Part shown: piece by piece, positions 23,280 through 35,949 of the stretch | Position numbering within the stretch: the stretch's first letter is position 1 | How the letters are laid out: each line of letters starts with the position of its first letter | Source of the DNA: Boswellia sacra | Lineage: Eukaryota; Streptophyta; Magnoliopsida; Sapindales; Burseraceae | Reading direction: 5' to 3' | Assembly: GCA_013180625.2 (NCBI GenBank) | Contig: SNVD02008873.1 | Coordinates: forward strand, 288,711-352,710 | DNA length: 64,000 nt | Notes under the pieces: generated by a model | The model's input: only the letters and a program-made list of their open reading frames with translations | What the model was told of the DNA's origin: nothing | The model's database searches: none | Made by a program: the position numbers and the translations under genes

Positions 23280-25645
23280 AGAATCCTCAATGATCACATT
23301 GACAAGCAACAAACAGACAATTATGCACAATCAAATAATAATTAAAAGCTTCAAGTAGAATGTTTGTTCTTGTTGGAGATCATACAGTATTGAAGCCCAT
23401 GCAGCCATCTGAAACCATACAACCTGGAAAAGACAGAAAACATGGAAGCCCATACAGCCGAATTCTTGGTAATAAAACTTCTTCCATCTTTATGGGAAAC
23501 TTTTTTGTATGTGAATGGTGAAGAAAGCCAAAAAAGGTAATGATGAAATTTGTTGCACACAAGAGTTCAGCACTGAAGACAATTCATGAAAAGTCTACGA
23601 ATTCTGTTGGTCAGTTCAAATTAGAATTGAAGAAATCTAGAGAGAAGGATACACGATGGTGTGATTATTCAAATCAGATTTTGACTATTATTAGGGAATT
23701 CTTATTCTTTTTTATTTTTATTTTTTTTCCTTTCAATTTTATGTGTGAAAATTTTCAAGTAGTACGTGTAGAATATGAATGGTTTTCTGAAGGGAATAAT
23801 GGAACATGGTCAGGTCCACAAGCACACAGAGACATGCAAAGAGTGAATCCTGCAACAATTAAAGGGCTTACTTGGTCAAAAATATTACTAAAATTTATGA
23901 CCTTAACACGTATGAACTTGCTTCAACCAGTACGCCTGGTACTAACATGGGCAATTGATGTAGACTGAATGATTATTATGATGCAAAGATTCCCCTATAA
24001 AGGGTGGTAAAGTCTTTGTCGTCTTCTGCTCATTCATATCACAACTTCACAGCCATCTTTATCTCATCAACAAAACACGATTACTCCTAAACATTTATAT
24101 AAAGTTTATTATAAATATTGTTTCACATTTCATGGTATATTATGTTTCTACCATTCTAGCTATTTGAATTGATTAGGAAATGAAAAACTAAACTAAGATT
24201 GTTGATTATCCAATGTAATTTCAGCTGCTGCCTTGAGTTATCTATAGGTGTCCCATCATGTTCTTTTAGCTTAAATTAAGGATAACATTTATTAATGATT
24301 CTCATCAAGAACAGGAGAGTAATTAAAGATGAAGAACCTAGCGTTGGAGATAATAAAAACGTTTCGTAAATACATAAAACGTATATGTTCGAGTATGCTA
24401 TTTCATGCAAATACAATTGATGCATGCTTTTGTAAAAGGGTTTTGTAACTGGGTTTGTCTTATCTGATCATATGAAATGTCCAAACCTCTGATGCTTATG
24501 CTATGTCCACAAAAGGCCCATTGAGGCCCAACTCTCAAAATTCGAAACAAAAATGACTTGCACTAAAAGAATGAAAGGCCCAGTGAGGCCCAAACAAACA
24601 TACATAAATGAGACAAAATTTGATTGAATGAAGAAATTTTCTCCATTCTTTTATTGCACTATTAGTTGCGGTACCATCATTGAATGAAATTCAGATTGTA
24701 AAATTAACAATTCTAACATTGTTAATTTTAAAAGTTATGTAGCTTCCAAATGCACAAGAAACATTAACAGTAAAAGATAGTCTACAGAACCAATGCGGTG
24801 TGAGAGTTAAACTCAACAAAATTTCAGACATACTAATCATTCAATAAAATTGACTAATTAAACAAATCCTGATGCACTGCCATGAAAGTTACACCCAAAG
24901 CCCTCAACAATGATAAGTTAACAAGTCTAAAACCAACAACAAATTGCTAAGTCAACTGAGTCATTTAAAATCAGCACCCCTAGTATATATAGTTCAAATT
25001 CAATACCAAAAGCTTGCTCATCCTCCTAAGTTTGCTTCAAGCATAGAGGCCAAAGGATGAAGCATAAACCGTCCATACAAGTTTCCAATCTACTTAAGTC
25101 AATCAAAAATATATATATAAATTACGTTGATTCATTGTTGCAATTTTTTCCTCACACTGTACATGAAACATAGTCCATAATAAAAGGGAAATAGAATATT
25201 CAATAAAAGAAAAAAGAAAAAAAAAAGTTTAAAAAATCTAGACATCCCCAACCTAAACTCTAAATTAGAAAACACCATACCTAAACCAACTACATGCCGC
25301 ATACAATAACAAGTGAATCCACTAATAACGAATTATCAAAATCCTCAATAGACATGAAATAATAATCCACAAATGCCTCATAAATTCCAAAAAGAATAGT
25401 TCTAAGAAGATAAAAAATCATCCAAGACATTCTACAATCTTAATAGCCACCAGCCTTGAACCCAATCACATGGATGCTTCAGCACCATTTCACTTTATCT
25501 ATAGTATTTCATCCATTTACACAAACTGAAAGGCTATGTAGTTCATCAAAATACGAGAATCCCACAATAATACATTTAACCAGAACCATAATGATAAAGA
25601 AAAAAAAAGAGAACTCGAATTTCATTTAACTATTAAAAAATATAC
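23280..25645. other. CACTA-3 interior, no recognised gene
   Basis: One plus-strand frame (23540-23968, 142 codons) is open and has a segment 'VEYEWFSEGNNGTWSGPQ' preceded by a polypyrimidine tract and AG, so part of it may be a captured exon. I do not recognise it. The rest is AT-rich and non-coding. Confidence 0.4.
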
Positions 25646-25718
25646 CTGAGTCAATGAAGCTTTCCGGGGACGTTATCAGAATGATAAGGGTGAGGTTTTT
25701 CTGGTTTCACTTCGATTC
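25646..25718 (-). pseudogene. Captured exon resembling a nucleoplasmin-like FKBP/HD2 N-terminus
   Basis: A 73-nt block with acceptor TTTGTAACAG at its right and donor GTATA at its left. It encodes 'IEVKPEKPHPYHSDNV' followed by 'GKLH'. Plant nucleoplasmin-fold proteins (FKBP43/53-type immunophilins and HD2-type proteins) begin with a short FWG.EVKPGKP-like strand followed by a 'G.LH.TQATL' strand, which this matches. The frame ends CTT CAT TGA CTC AG; one extra T would restore a Leu-His-Leu-Thr-Gln reading, so the exon appears frameshifted by a single-base loss. Neighbouring exons were not found. Assignment rests on about 22 residues and is tentative. Confidence 0.5.
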
Positions 25719-26322
25719 CTGTTACAAAGATTCACAAACACAAACATAAACGAACATCAAGAGTCATTCATACTGAAGTCGGATGACGTGAGGAAGAAGT
25801 GTATACCATTGGTATGACAGTTGGCATACCGACTCTATCACTGTTTTCTTCCTAAACTTCACCAATTACTAATCCAGTATTTTATTTGTAATTGTAATTA
25901 AAATTTTAAAAATAAGGAAAACGACATATTTGCTTTCTTTTCTAGACGAGACAGAGCAAGAGAGTAACAGATCCAAAGATCTAGTGCATGTCATCAATAT
26001 AATATCCAATGTAAATAACCTACCATAGGAAAATGAAAAATTTAGCTTCTTTTAGATTCAGTTATTATTAAAATTAAGAAACTACCATTATGTCCCTTCC
26101 TATGAGCTTAAGCTTTTGGAAACAAAGATCAATTGACGTGATATTAGAGCTAAGTCAGCCAAGAATTCATGAGTTTAAAATTCTGAACCCAGTAACCAGT
26201 GGGGCCTACGTATTATAATGCTTGTTCAAATCCACATGAGAACTCATGTTAATTAAAAACTACGAAGTATATTGTATTCCATCTTATGAATATGATTATA
26301 ATTATAAATCATAATCCCTTAC

Positions 26323-26447
26323 CCACTGTGGCCGACTTAAATCTTCTAATGGAATGGGATGCACACTGACAGGTTTTGCGTTATGGGTCTCAGAAGTAAT
26401 ACCGTTATCAGAATTCCTAGGAAATGGAGCTAGGAAAGAACTTTTTC
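26323..26447 (-). pseudogene. Exon-like block of unknown gene inside CACTA-3
   Basis: Open 125-nt block between an acceptor (TTTGCAG) and a donor (GTAAGG), both strong plant consensus sites. It encodes 'SSFLAPFPRNSDNG' then 'VSVHPIPLEDLSRPQW'. No family recognised. Intact splice sites and coding-like composition suggest an exon carried by the element. It may come from the same donor locus as 25646-25718. Confidence 0.4.
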
Positions 26448-29400
26448 CTGCAAAGGCACATGAAATTAGGTGAATAATGTTATTCAGGCATAATATAGAA
26501 CCCATTTACAGAGAATCTAATTCCTTGAGATAGTTGATTGCTAAAAAGAACCAGCCTTAAACAGTGCAAATAATGGGAGAAAGAATGAGGTGTATCACTA
26601 AGTATATGCTCTTGGAAACTGCTAAGACATAACATAAACAATTAACATTTCTGATATGGTATTCTCAGCACTGTTAATCAACCACTAAGATTATATGATA
26701 AGTTCATAAGAGAAAAACATAAATTTCCTGTCATCAATAGTGAAAAAATGAAGGAGAAGAAGATAAGAAGATACAAGTACAAAATGGAAATTAAGCCAAC
26801 AGGGAGAGAGAGGAATTTGCTGTATATAGTTTCCACCATTAATAGAGACCACAAAGACAGCGAAGAAAATAAGTACAACAGTTTCTTGGTCATTAATTAC
26901 AAAGTATAATTAGTATTTAATTAAGCTTTTGTCCTAGTCTTCCTGTGCTGCTGATTCTTTTTCTTCTTGTACGTATTCTAGCTAGCTAGCTCCCTCTCTC
27001 AACAATAGGATACGAATTCACTAAATAGTATTCACTCTTTGACAAATTATTTTCACGTCACGTCTACTCTACTGGCCAACATTTACTTGGTGCTTACTGA
27101 AAGCTTTTTGTTGACTAAAACAATAAAAAAGGATAAATAAACATAGCAAGCTACTGCTGTTTTTGTTTTATATGCTTAAAAGAGTTGCTCTACTCCAGCT
27201 AATAACCTGATCATCATCAATATCAGTATATAGCTTTCAAGGTTAAAAGTACATTAGCAGCTAGAGAGCGAAAAAGATTAACCCAACTCTGATATGCCAT
27301 CTTTATCATTTTCTCCTTTATATATCAACAAATTTTATTTGAGTTTATTGTCTGTTCATATACACACCAATTTATTAATAGATAGCACTAGCTAAGATTT
27401 AGGCATAGCATAAAGTGACCAAAATGAGCGAATTGAAGATTTCAGTACTTCAATACATAAATCATACATGACCAATGGTTTTGAATTGTAAGTATATGTA
27501 AAAGATTCTATTATATATCCCATAGTATATATGCGATATTTAAAAATAAATCTCTCTATATTTATTAGTTGAGTTGAGATGTACTTCTATGTGATTAAGC
27601 TTTTAATTTGAAGCATTCTATTACATTTGTTCAAGTTAAACTCATCAGTACTATTAATACTTAATGAATGCAATTTCAGTTATATAAAATGTGTGTAAGA
27701 ATTCAGCCCATATGCCTATATTCTATATCTAGTTTAATTATTTTTGGAATATATGATCACCACCCAAAACGCAATTAATTTAATTTAAGTAGAAAAAACA
27801 AAAGAAGAGGACTCTCTATGGCATTCATAAAATATGACAGGATCTTAAGGCCACTCCATCATGCATCGAAATACTGAATCTTGAGTGTTCTATTATACTC
27901 CTCAAGGATTAAAATTATGCATATGTACTCCTATATATATTTGAATTTATAGAGGATTGTCCAACGATACTCTAAGGTGAAGTGTTCAACTTTGGTGGTA
28001 AAAGTTTAATTTGGTAACAAATATTGAGAAAAGAATATTTTGCATGAATTGAATAATAAAACATAATATAAAATCACGATATATGTATATATATAACTAT
28101 TGAAATGAGAAAAGAAAGTCATTTGATGCATTGCCAAATACTTAGAGATTGATCAAAATCATGAACACGTACAGGTTGGAGACTTCTACTCAATTTAGGC
28201 ATGGACTAGCTAGGGACTAGTTGTATTTTTATATATATTTTCCAAAAGAATTGGAGGTGAGAAGAAACAAACGCTTGAGCAAAAAATCACGAAAAGCAAG
28301 TACAAAAAGACATAAATAATGGCTAACATCTAGCTGCAAAGCTGAGCATGCAGTAGAACAGCACTGATACCCATTTAGCCCTTATTAGAGAGAGAGGGAA
28401 ATGGGGAGATATTCAATGTTCATAAGCAGTGGTATAGCAACTATTATACTTAATAGCATTTATTTCATATGGCAACACAAATTAGCATGCACCAATATTT
28501 TTCGGATAAAGGAATTCAGTTTTGATATTGAATTCATCTTCTCAATCCAAATACCAAGTTCAAATCATTGAATATAAGCATTATATAATGCTACACTGAG
28601 GGTAAAATCAGAGTTATACTAAAATAATTGACTGAAACCAATATGCAGTCTAAAAAGGCATACCTGACGATCAACTATGCAACCATGATATAAGGGAATC
28701 TCAAGCAAGATAAATTATGGCACTCCCCGCTTCCTTGGAGATAATAGCTAGCTCCCCTGGATTAATATCATTTTTTAGATAAAAGCTTCATTTAGCAAAG
28801 TGCCACAATGCATAAAAATAGCTATAACTCAGTTGAAAAAGAGCCAAACATTGCTGAGATATTAAATGGACAAAATTAAGGAAATTGAAGTTCAAAAAAT
28901 TTATAATTACCAGTAAAAGTTGAGATATTAAAGGTGGCTAACTTGCCTCTCACTACACCTAAAATTTGCTCAACTTTACACCATAATCTACTTTATTATC
29001 TGCACCACATTACATCATCAATGCTAGTATTGAACTCCAAATTAACTCACATAAAACCCATTTAAAAGAACTAAAAAGAAACTAAAAGTGAGAGTGGAGA
29101 CACCTGACAGAGTAGACTGGAGAGTAACAAGTGGAGCTGGTTTATAAAATTTGCTTGCTCTACAGCATCTGTCCAGACAAAGATCCTGAATGCAGTTGAT
29201 AACTCCTATTTGGAGCAACTTGAACAACAACACCTTCTCTTCCTACCACTAAAAAACCATAAAGGATGTAAAAATATATTTCAGTGAGAGTGTGAATTGG
29301 AAGAAAGAGGAGCAGAGTCTGGGCAGGAGCAACTGATTAATTTGTTATAATTTTGGATGAAAGTAATGAGAGATTAAAATCTAAGGAGATCATCAGAAGG

Positions 29401-29648
29401 TTCTCCACTCCAGGAAAATAAAAAAGAACGAAATTTCAATTATCTAATTAACCCAATTTCACTTTACATGATAAAGAGAGTCCAAATTAACCCCATTATC
29501 AATTCACATTACTGTTAATGACAACCAAAGACAAATTTATCATCAAATTCAGACCCCCAATGAGGATAGAATCCTACAGAACTCCAAATCCTAATCTAAC
29601 CAGCAAACAGAAACAGTCCACAGCTCACGCTGATACAAACAAATCATA
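26448..29648. other. CACTA-3 interior, non-coding as far as seen
   Basis: AT-rich sequence with no convincing coding region or structural RNA. Small open frames here have no recognisable motif. Confidence 0.5.
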
Positions 29649-29758
29649 AATCAACCACTAAAATTGTAATTTCGCTTTAGTAATTTCACAAATCAACCAC
29701 TAAAATCGTAATTTAGCTTTAGTAATTTCACAAATCAACCACCAAAATCGTAATTTCA
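29649..29758. repeat. ~45-50-bp tandem repeat, about 2.5 copies
   Basis: The unit AAATCAACCACTAAAAT(C/T)G followed by TAATTT(A/C)GCTTTAGTAATT is repeated with few changes in the 5' part of CACTA-3. Confidence 0.85.
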
Positions 29759-30244
29759 CAGTAAACTTAAAAAACATAGAAACACAGCAAAGAATTGCAT
29801 ATATAAACCAAATTAAAGGTGCATTTAATCGTAATTTCACAAATCAAATTTTAATTTGTAAGAATTTAGTTTCCCTCAACCCCAAAACAACCATAGAAAC
29901 CACCCTACTACAGCCACGTAAAATGCCCATTACGACCACATAATTACCACCGCACCACACAATTACCATCACATATAAATCCAGCAACATAGCCATCACT
30001 ACTCTAGAATCCCTACAATTAAAAAAAAATTCCATCCAACCGCACCATCACCTCTAGATTCGCTGTCAAACACATCACTTGGATGTTGCTAGACCAAAGA
30101 TTTAATCAAAATTGAAACCAGATTTTTAATTATTTTAATTATATTAATATTGGTACACTTACAGTTGGGGGATCGAGAAGAGGAACCGAATCTGAGATTT
30201 TCTGCGTTTGAGCTGGTGAGGCAGAGAGATCAAATGAAAATATT

Positions 30245-30290
30245 CTTGGATGAAGGCACGATGAAGGGCACGATGAAGGGCACGATGGAG
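30245..30290. repeat. 13-bp minisatellite GATGAAGGGCACG
   Basis: About four head-to-tail copies. A second cluster with GAAAGGCACGAT lies at 30460-30515. Both are in the CACTA-3 5' leader. On the minus strand they would encode a VPFIVPFI-type repeat in a frame that is probably untranslated. Confidence 0.8.
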
Positions 30291-30599
30291 GGTTCACTGT
30301 CTCCTCCACGTTGGTGAAAGCCTTTACTTTGACTGGTAATGGAGGCTTCGGGGTTGGGAAAGATACGTTTTTGGACACAACAGTTGATGTAGAAGTTGAA
30401 GCTGAAGCCGAAAGTGAAAGCTTTTGTGTTCTTGTTGGTGGCGAGATAGACAGATATAATGAAAGGCACGATGAAAGGCACGATGAAGGAGACAGATAAA
30501 GAAGACGATGAAGGGCGAGACAAGCGGGATTTGAGAGGAAATAAAAATATTGTGGAATTAGGGATTTCAGAGGCGAGAGCATAAAAGAGGGGAAATTAT

Positions 30600-30801
30600 A
30601 TTAATTGGTTTATATACAATGTTTTAACTGCGTGCCATAAACCGCCATAAAGTCCGAAAATTTTACTGCAGGCCACTAAACCGCATAAAGTCCGTAAATT
30701 TTATTGCGGGCCAAGTAGCCCGCCACAAAATTCGAATTTGTACCGTATTTTTTGTGGCCCGTGGTAAATGGGTGCAGTAAAAAACCCGTTTTGTTGTAGT
30801 G
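30600..30801. repeat. 5' subterminal repeats and terminal repeat of CACTA-3
   Basis: Multiple GCGGGCCA/GCCCGCCA and CATAAAGTCCG motifs, ending with the inverted CACTACAACAAAACGGG terminus at 30801. This matches the ends of CACTA-1 and CACTA-2 in motif content. Confidence 0.85.
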
Positions 30802-33251
30802 GTGCTTTTATATTGGTGAAACGAAGTGTTTCGCCAACAGAATTTTCACGATTAGCCATAATGACATCGAGAAAGTCTGGCTTTCCCTTACGTTCACGAG
30901 TGGACGCCATGTGCTCCTCAATCATTTTTGTCAATGACACATCAAACATCTGTGCAATTTCTTCATCCCTTGTTCGGTTCCTTGCAAATCCATCCAAGCA
31001 ATGAACGGGATAAAATCACCGAAGTTGAAAAACCCTGCAGATGTCATGAGTTCCACAACCATGTCTTTGAACTCATTAGACTCCAAACTTTTTGTAACGA
31101 AAACTCGACTGATAAGAATCACCTGGCCGATCATGTTAGCCATGCCATGCCATATGTTAACATGGCTTCCCTTTCCTGCTAGACTCGCACGTGGGTTGAA
31201 GCATGTGGCCAAGCTCAATTTTACGAACTTTAGCCCAATCATCTAGAGCATTACCTCTTAGCATGTGCAAGTTACTCAATGGCACATCTAAAAAAGGATT
31301 ATCTCCCAAGTATATGAGTGCTGAAATAATAAACCCAACAAGACCAGGGTTAATCCACAGGGAAGGAGATTCAACAGTATGGTAAGCAAATATGATATGA
31401 ATAATTCAAATAAACAACAAGATAATATTAACAAATAAAAATAAAGATGGTAGACGTTACACAACCATTCAAATGTAAAACCAAAATAAGAGATAGTAAA
31501 ACCAACCATGAAAATAGGTGATAAAACCCACTATAGCAAATGAAAGAACAATTTTTTGAGCAATAAAGAAGAATAAACGAAATACACAAATAAGACAAAT
31601 TAAAATGATAACAATGAAAGGTAAGATTAGGGGATCCGCCCTTGATATATCAAATAAGGATAAATAACCCAATTATAACCCAATTGAAATCCACATATCA
31701 AGAAAGTTCCAATCGGAAGGTATGTCATTTCAGTCTATTTTAGTTATATGAATTATATTTGTTTCATTACCAATATTTATACCACTTCTTGTAAACAGGT
31801 TCAAGCATCTAATTTGTCAATCACCATATGTCTACAACAAATCAAGGTTCCTAATTAGATCTGTGTCAATAAGGGAGAACTATATGACGTCTAGAAAGGA
31901 TCCAATTATTTGATGTGTCAAAGATTGTCTACAATAGATCAAGACCTCCACTTTGCGAGTAGTGTCAAGATTGATTAAGAAAATAAATATAAAACATATA
32001 AAGTAAACAACACAAGATTACGATTATTAAGCATATATTAAAAGGTTAGAAAATCCTTATTCTCATATCAAAGGTTTCACCATTTCACCTTAGCAAGAGA
32101 GAATTTAGTGGAACATTATGCAAGAAAGAAAATAAATTGTCAGAAGAAAATGATTTGTTAAAAATATCAAAAGAAAAAAACACAAGAGAGAAAGCACAAT
32201 TTTAAGAGATCCCAACTAAGAGCCAAGATGCCTCTTTGGGTCACAACTTCATCTATTTATAGACACAATTGAGGGGCAAAATTGTTAAATTACAAAGGAG
32301 GTAATTATTGAAAATTTAGATAATCATGTGAACCGACTTTGGCCACCAATTTTGACATTGAAATATCAATAATTTTGATCACATATCTTCATGAAATTGT
32401 AGATATTTCTCTCAGCTTTCTAGAACATCTTAAATCATACGATTAGGATATCCATTTCAAGAATACGGTCAAAATACGGAGACATTATCAGGCTAGGCCG
32501 AAACTGTAGATGGGTTCATTTTAAGCCCATTTTTGATCCACTAGACGCCCAAATTTTATGATGCCTGTGAATATAATTTTGTAGACAATTTAATCAGCTT
32601 TTTATAAAATCAAGATTTGCACCATTCTGATCTATAAATAGAAAGTTATGCCCATTTTACCAAACCTACATAAAAAATTGAAATTAAGATGAAACTAATT
32701 CAAAAGAAACGAAAACTACAAATATGCTTAAGTTGATGAATTTAATGACATTATTAGTGTAATATGATGAATTAAGCTCTTATTAAACATACACATTTAC
32801 ATATTCATGACTCAGCTTGTGTAACAGTTTCCATCTTGGTCTATAATCAGTAAAAACCATGTCTTGTGCATTATATGCCAAATAGGTGGTGCCAGCATTT
32901 GGGGGGCAGTTCGAGAAGTTGAGGTCTAGGGTTTTGAGGAAGGCTCCAACTACAGCTGGGGTTGATGCCACCACCATGCATGTGCCTATTTTGAGATAAC
33001 ACAGCAAGGCCATATCTTTTGGCCATTTTGGTTAGGGTGACATGGAGCATGGCTTCTAGGAGTGGAAGGACACCAATAACTGGCCATCCTCTTGGGCCAG
33101 GAGGGAGAGGTTTTAATGATTTTCGAAAGAGAGATTGAATGCAATAGTGTATTAAGAAGAAGAGAAGAACCACGACAAGGCCGTCCTGGAGGAGAAATGT
33201 GTCTGGTACCACCATGACATAGCGTTGATACTTCTCACTAGTACTAGACAT
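30802..33251 (-). pseudogene. Flavonoid 3',5'-hydroxylase-like (CYP75A) pseudogene, doubly interrupted
   Basis: Starts at ATG 33251 with a hydrophobic anchor and the proline hinge '[12 protein letters not shown]'. It continues '[20 protein letters not shown]' and 'PRWKLLHKL' to 32811. A 1.5-kb solo LTR (31280-32810) follows, and the reading resumes at 31279 with '[18 protein letters not shown]', then '[17 protein letters not shown]', 'IAWMDLQG', 'MIEEHMAS' and '[16 protein letters not shown]'. These motifs and their order identify the CYP75A (F3'5'H) group, which hydroxylates the flavonoid B-ring on the ER membrane for blue/purple anthocyanins and trihydroxy flavonols. The copy ends at 30802, where CACTA-3 is inserted. 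The I-helix Thr region, ExxR and haem-cysteine motif are not in the window. Several frameshifts (near 33000, 31190 and 30935) add to the damage. Confidence 0.9.
31280..32810 (-). mobile_element. Solo LTR of gypsy family A, inserted in the P450 pseudogene
   Basis: Read on the minus strand it matches the LTRs at 42406-43795 and 48483-50011 from end to end. Shared features include GTTTAATAAGAGCTTAATTC near the start, the TATA box TATAAATA (32261-32254) and the terminal ATACTTGGGAGATAATCC. A 5-bp target duplication is visible: CTCAG at 32811-32815 and CTCAA at 31275-31279, with one substitution. No internal sequence remains, so it formed by LTR-LTR recombination. Its length of 1531 bp equals the longer 3' LTR of element A. 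Confidence 0.93.
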
Positions 33252-34420
33252 GTGACATGAATGATATACATTGAATATAAAAGGTATATATATAATACTA
33301 TACTATATAATTAAGGCTTTGATATCAATAATATTGTTACATGTGTTAGGTCAGGCATGTGAGTTTCTGTATTTCTCATCAATTATGTTGAGACCAAACA
33401 ACCAGTTGAGAGTGTTTGTTAATGGCTTTTGGTCAGAGTTGATATTGAATTTAACGAATCATAATTATTCTACACAAAGTAATAAATTCAAAAAAGTTAT
33501 GTTCTAAAGAGCCATGAATATTGTTGTGCACTTGGAGATTGGTTGTTATACGGCCATCTCAATTCTCAAAGACTTTACAACATAATCGGTTCTCAATCCC
33601 TTATATATATAAAGAGTTGTGTTACTCTTACAAACTATTTATACAAACTCACTCTTACAAACTTATATGACATCATTGAATTGTCGCTATATCAATCATA
33701 TTAAATAATGTAATTAAAATTTAAAATTAACTCGATTGTTCAATAAAATCATGATACATCAGTTTATAGGAGTAAATTCGTATAGGCAATTTGTGAGAAA
33801 AGTATTACTCATACAAAAAATCTGAAAAGATACTATATGATGAATTGATAATAATATTAGCAAGTTACCATATCATTTGAATGATATATTATAAGTTAAA
33901 TCAATAATATATATCATGTATTACATTTTATTTGTAGTCATATTGTAGATTTGAATCCAGGCTTTCAAATTTTTGTTAGCTAAACAAGAAAGGTATTATT
34001 AGATGAAAATTAAAAATATTTAATGCTTACTACATTAATTTGAATACGTGAAAGTTAAATATTGGAATACATGTAGTAATTTATTATCGATCCAAGGTAC
34101 TAAATAATACTAAAATTGTTAGTTGATGATATTTTAGACATTCTCCTTATATAGTTCTCACATTCCAATTTTTTATTCAAAATTATTACCTAAAATGCAG
34201 AGTACAAATGGTATTAAAGTTGCGATAATCTTCTTTGCCTAAATACATTTTATTTTTAAAGATCTTATGATATTTGTTATTAAGTTTCAAATAATTTTAC
34301 ACATACAACATATATATGTACAATTAAATCCATGTAACATAATGTGATGTAATCTTAAAATTAACATATATTTTGCCATGTTGGAGTGATAATTATAGTA
34401 TTACTCTTATGTTTCATATG
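33252..34420. other. Upstream flank of the P450 pseudogene, no gene seen
   Basis: AT-rich sequence with no recognisable coding region. The first ~60 bp upstream of the P450 ATG contain TATATATA (about 33286-33294), possibly the old promoter. Confidence 0.5.
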
Positions 34421-35330
34421 TGTTAGTTTTTGCAGTGTGGATAGTTAATGACAACTTAACCAAAAACAGTACAATAAAATGGAACAAAAGATTTTACATG
34501 GTTCGACTATAAACCAGCCTACATCCACAGGCAACAGGAGTTGCAATCCACTATGTTGTATATGTTTACACTCGACTTAGGACTCTTTATAGTGATAGAC
34601 ACCTGCTCACTCACTAACCTAACCTATGCAAACTTGATCAATCTCGATCATAGCCATAGTCCTTCACACTTTTTTTATGCTGCACTTCATAAACACGTCA
34701 TGGTTAACTACACTAGTTCAATCAGACATAACCAACGTAACTATTACAGAATCATGTAATCACTCAACTCACTTAAGCTTACATGATTCAATAGCCCTTA
34801 TAAATCAGATCTATGCACATACTTAACACACATGAGTTATACACAGTCTTAACTCATTCAAGCATAAACTTTTAAATGAAGAACACGGAAAACAAACATA
34901 CTCAAGTGTACTTCTCAATTCTGCACACACTGCTATCAAGCCTTGAGTTCCTGTTCTTATATAAGCTGCGCAATGAGTTATATATGTCCTGTAATCAACA
35001 AATCTAATTATTATCAATTCCCTGCAAAACTAAATAGGATGATTAGATAAAGATCACAAGTTATAGGAAAGCATATCACAATATCCTAATCAAAGTAAGT
35101 GATTACAATCAATTAAGATACTTAACCAATTAGGATGAGTATAAAAAATATCTTGAAACTTTTGCTAAAATAAATATATATCAATCAAATCTTTTGCTAA
35201 AATAAATATTTCATAATGCATTAGGAAAAAGAATAACACTCATGTTTTTATCGCAAGTTGACAAAAACAAATCTTGATCACATGCATTGCACATGCATGA
35301 AGTTTGCCACGTGTCACATTGACACTAACA
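34421..35330 (-). mobile_element. LTR (910 bp) of a copia-like retroelement, minus orientation
   Basis: Bounded by TGTTAG at 34421 and CTAACA at 35330, a 6-bp terminal inverted repeat. On the minus strand it is preceded by the polypurine-rich GCGAAAGAGGGAGAT (35345-35331), so it is the 3' LTR of an element reading right to left. A TATA box (minus strand TTATATAAG) lies near 34956-34964. A partial copy in the opposite orientation is present at 50012-50234. Superfamily is inferred from the polypurine context typical of copia/SIRE-like elements. Confidence 0.75.
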
Positions 35331-35345
35331 ATCTCCCTCTTTCGC
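35331..35345 (-). other. Polypurine tract of the copia-like element
   Basis: GCGAAAGAGGGAGAT on the minus strand, directly abutting the LTR start TGTTAG. This is the expected plus-strand priming site for reverse transcription. Confidence 0.65.
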
Positions 35346-35949
35346 ATCTTGTGATGAAAACATTTACATGTTTCAGCGAACACAATGTCCTGCATGGTTA
35401 AGTGTAATATAACTGAAAACAAAATGTAAATAATTAGTCAAAAATTCACAAAAGTAGACTTAACCAACTTTCAGTCATAATAGACATAATTGCAAGAACA
35501 TAACTGAATCTGTCAGTACCTGCACAGAAATAGTTATCAGACACAGAGTACTAATAGCTTACAATTTGTAAACTGAATTGCACGTAAACCAATATCTGAA
35601 AACAACATTGTAACACATAAATCAATTACTCCCCCTAAATGTGAAAACAACTCCCCCTTACTCAAAGCAAACATGAAACCTATAAACATCACAATTTAAA
35701 ATCTGCATAATAGTTCAACCAAATAACAATCCTTGTAAGTTTAAACATTAACCAAAATTCAACAAACAGAAAAAAAAACATTAACCAAAATTCAAAAAAA
35801 AACATTAACAAAATTCAACGAACAGAAAAAAACAGAAACATCCATCAACAAAAAATACTACTCGCCCTTGGTTTTATAACAAGTGCCAAAGATAAAGAGG
35901 GAATCATAAAGTTGAAAAACAACAAAAAAAGTTAAAGGCCATGTTCAGT

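Larger units (their letters stand above)
20600..30801 (-). mobile_element. CACTA-3: CACTA element, 5' end at 30801, left end unresolved
   Basis: The right end is clear. Read on the minus strand from 30801 it begins CACTACAACAAAACGGG, followed by GC-rich subterminal repeats (30600-30790) of the same motif family as CACTA-1 and CACTA-2. It contains a Transposase_24-type gene (21047-22801), a TNP2 C-terminal remnant (23004-23160) and probable captured exons (25646-25718, 26323-26447). Homology to CACTA-1 continues leftwards to about 20606 and then stops without a terminal repeat, so 20600 is only the limit of detectable homology. The 3' end is lost or has been rearranged. It interrupts the P450 pseudogene at 30801/30802. 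The 3 bp next to the end are GTG, but the partner duplication was not found. Confidence 0.75.

Noticed and set aside
24646..24690. CACTATTAGTTGCGG as the missing left end of CACTA-3
   Set aside because: Preceded by TTG rather than GTG, no subterminal GCGGGC repeats, and the Transposase_24 gene would lie outside the element.
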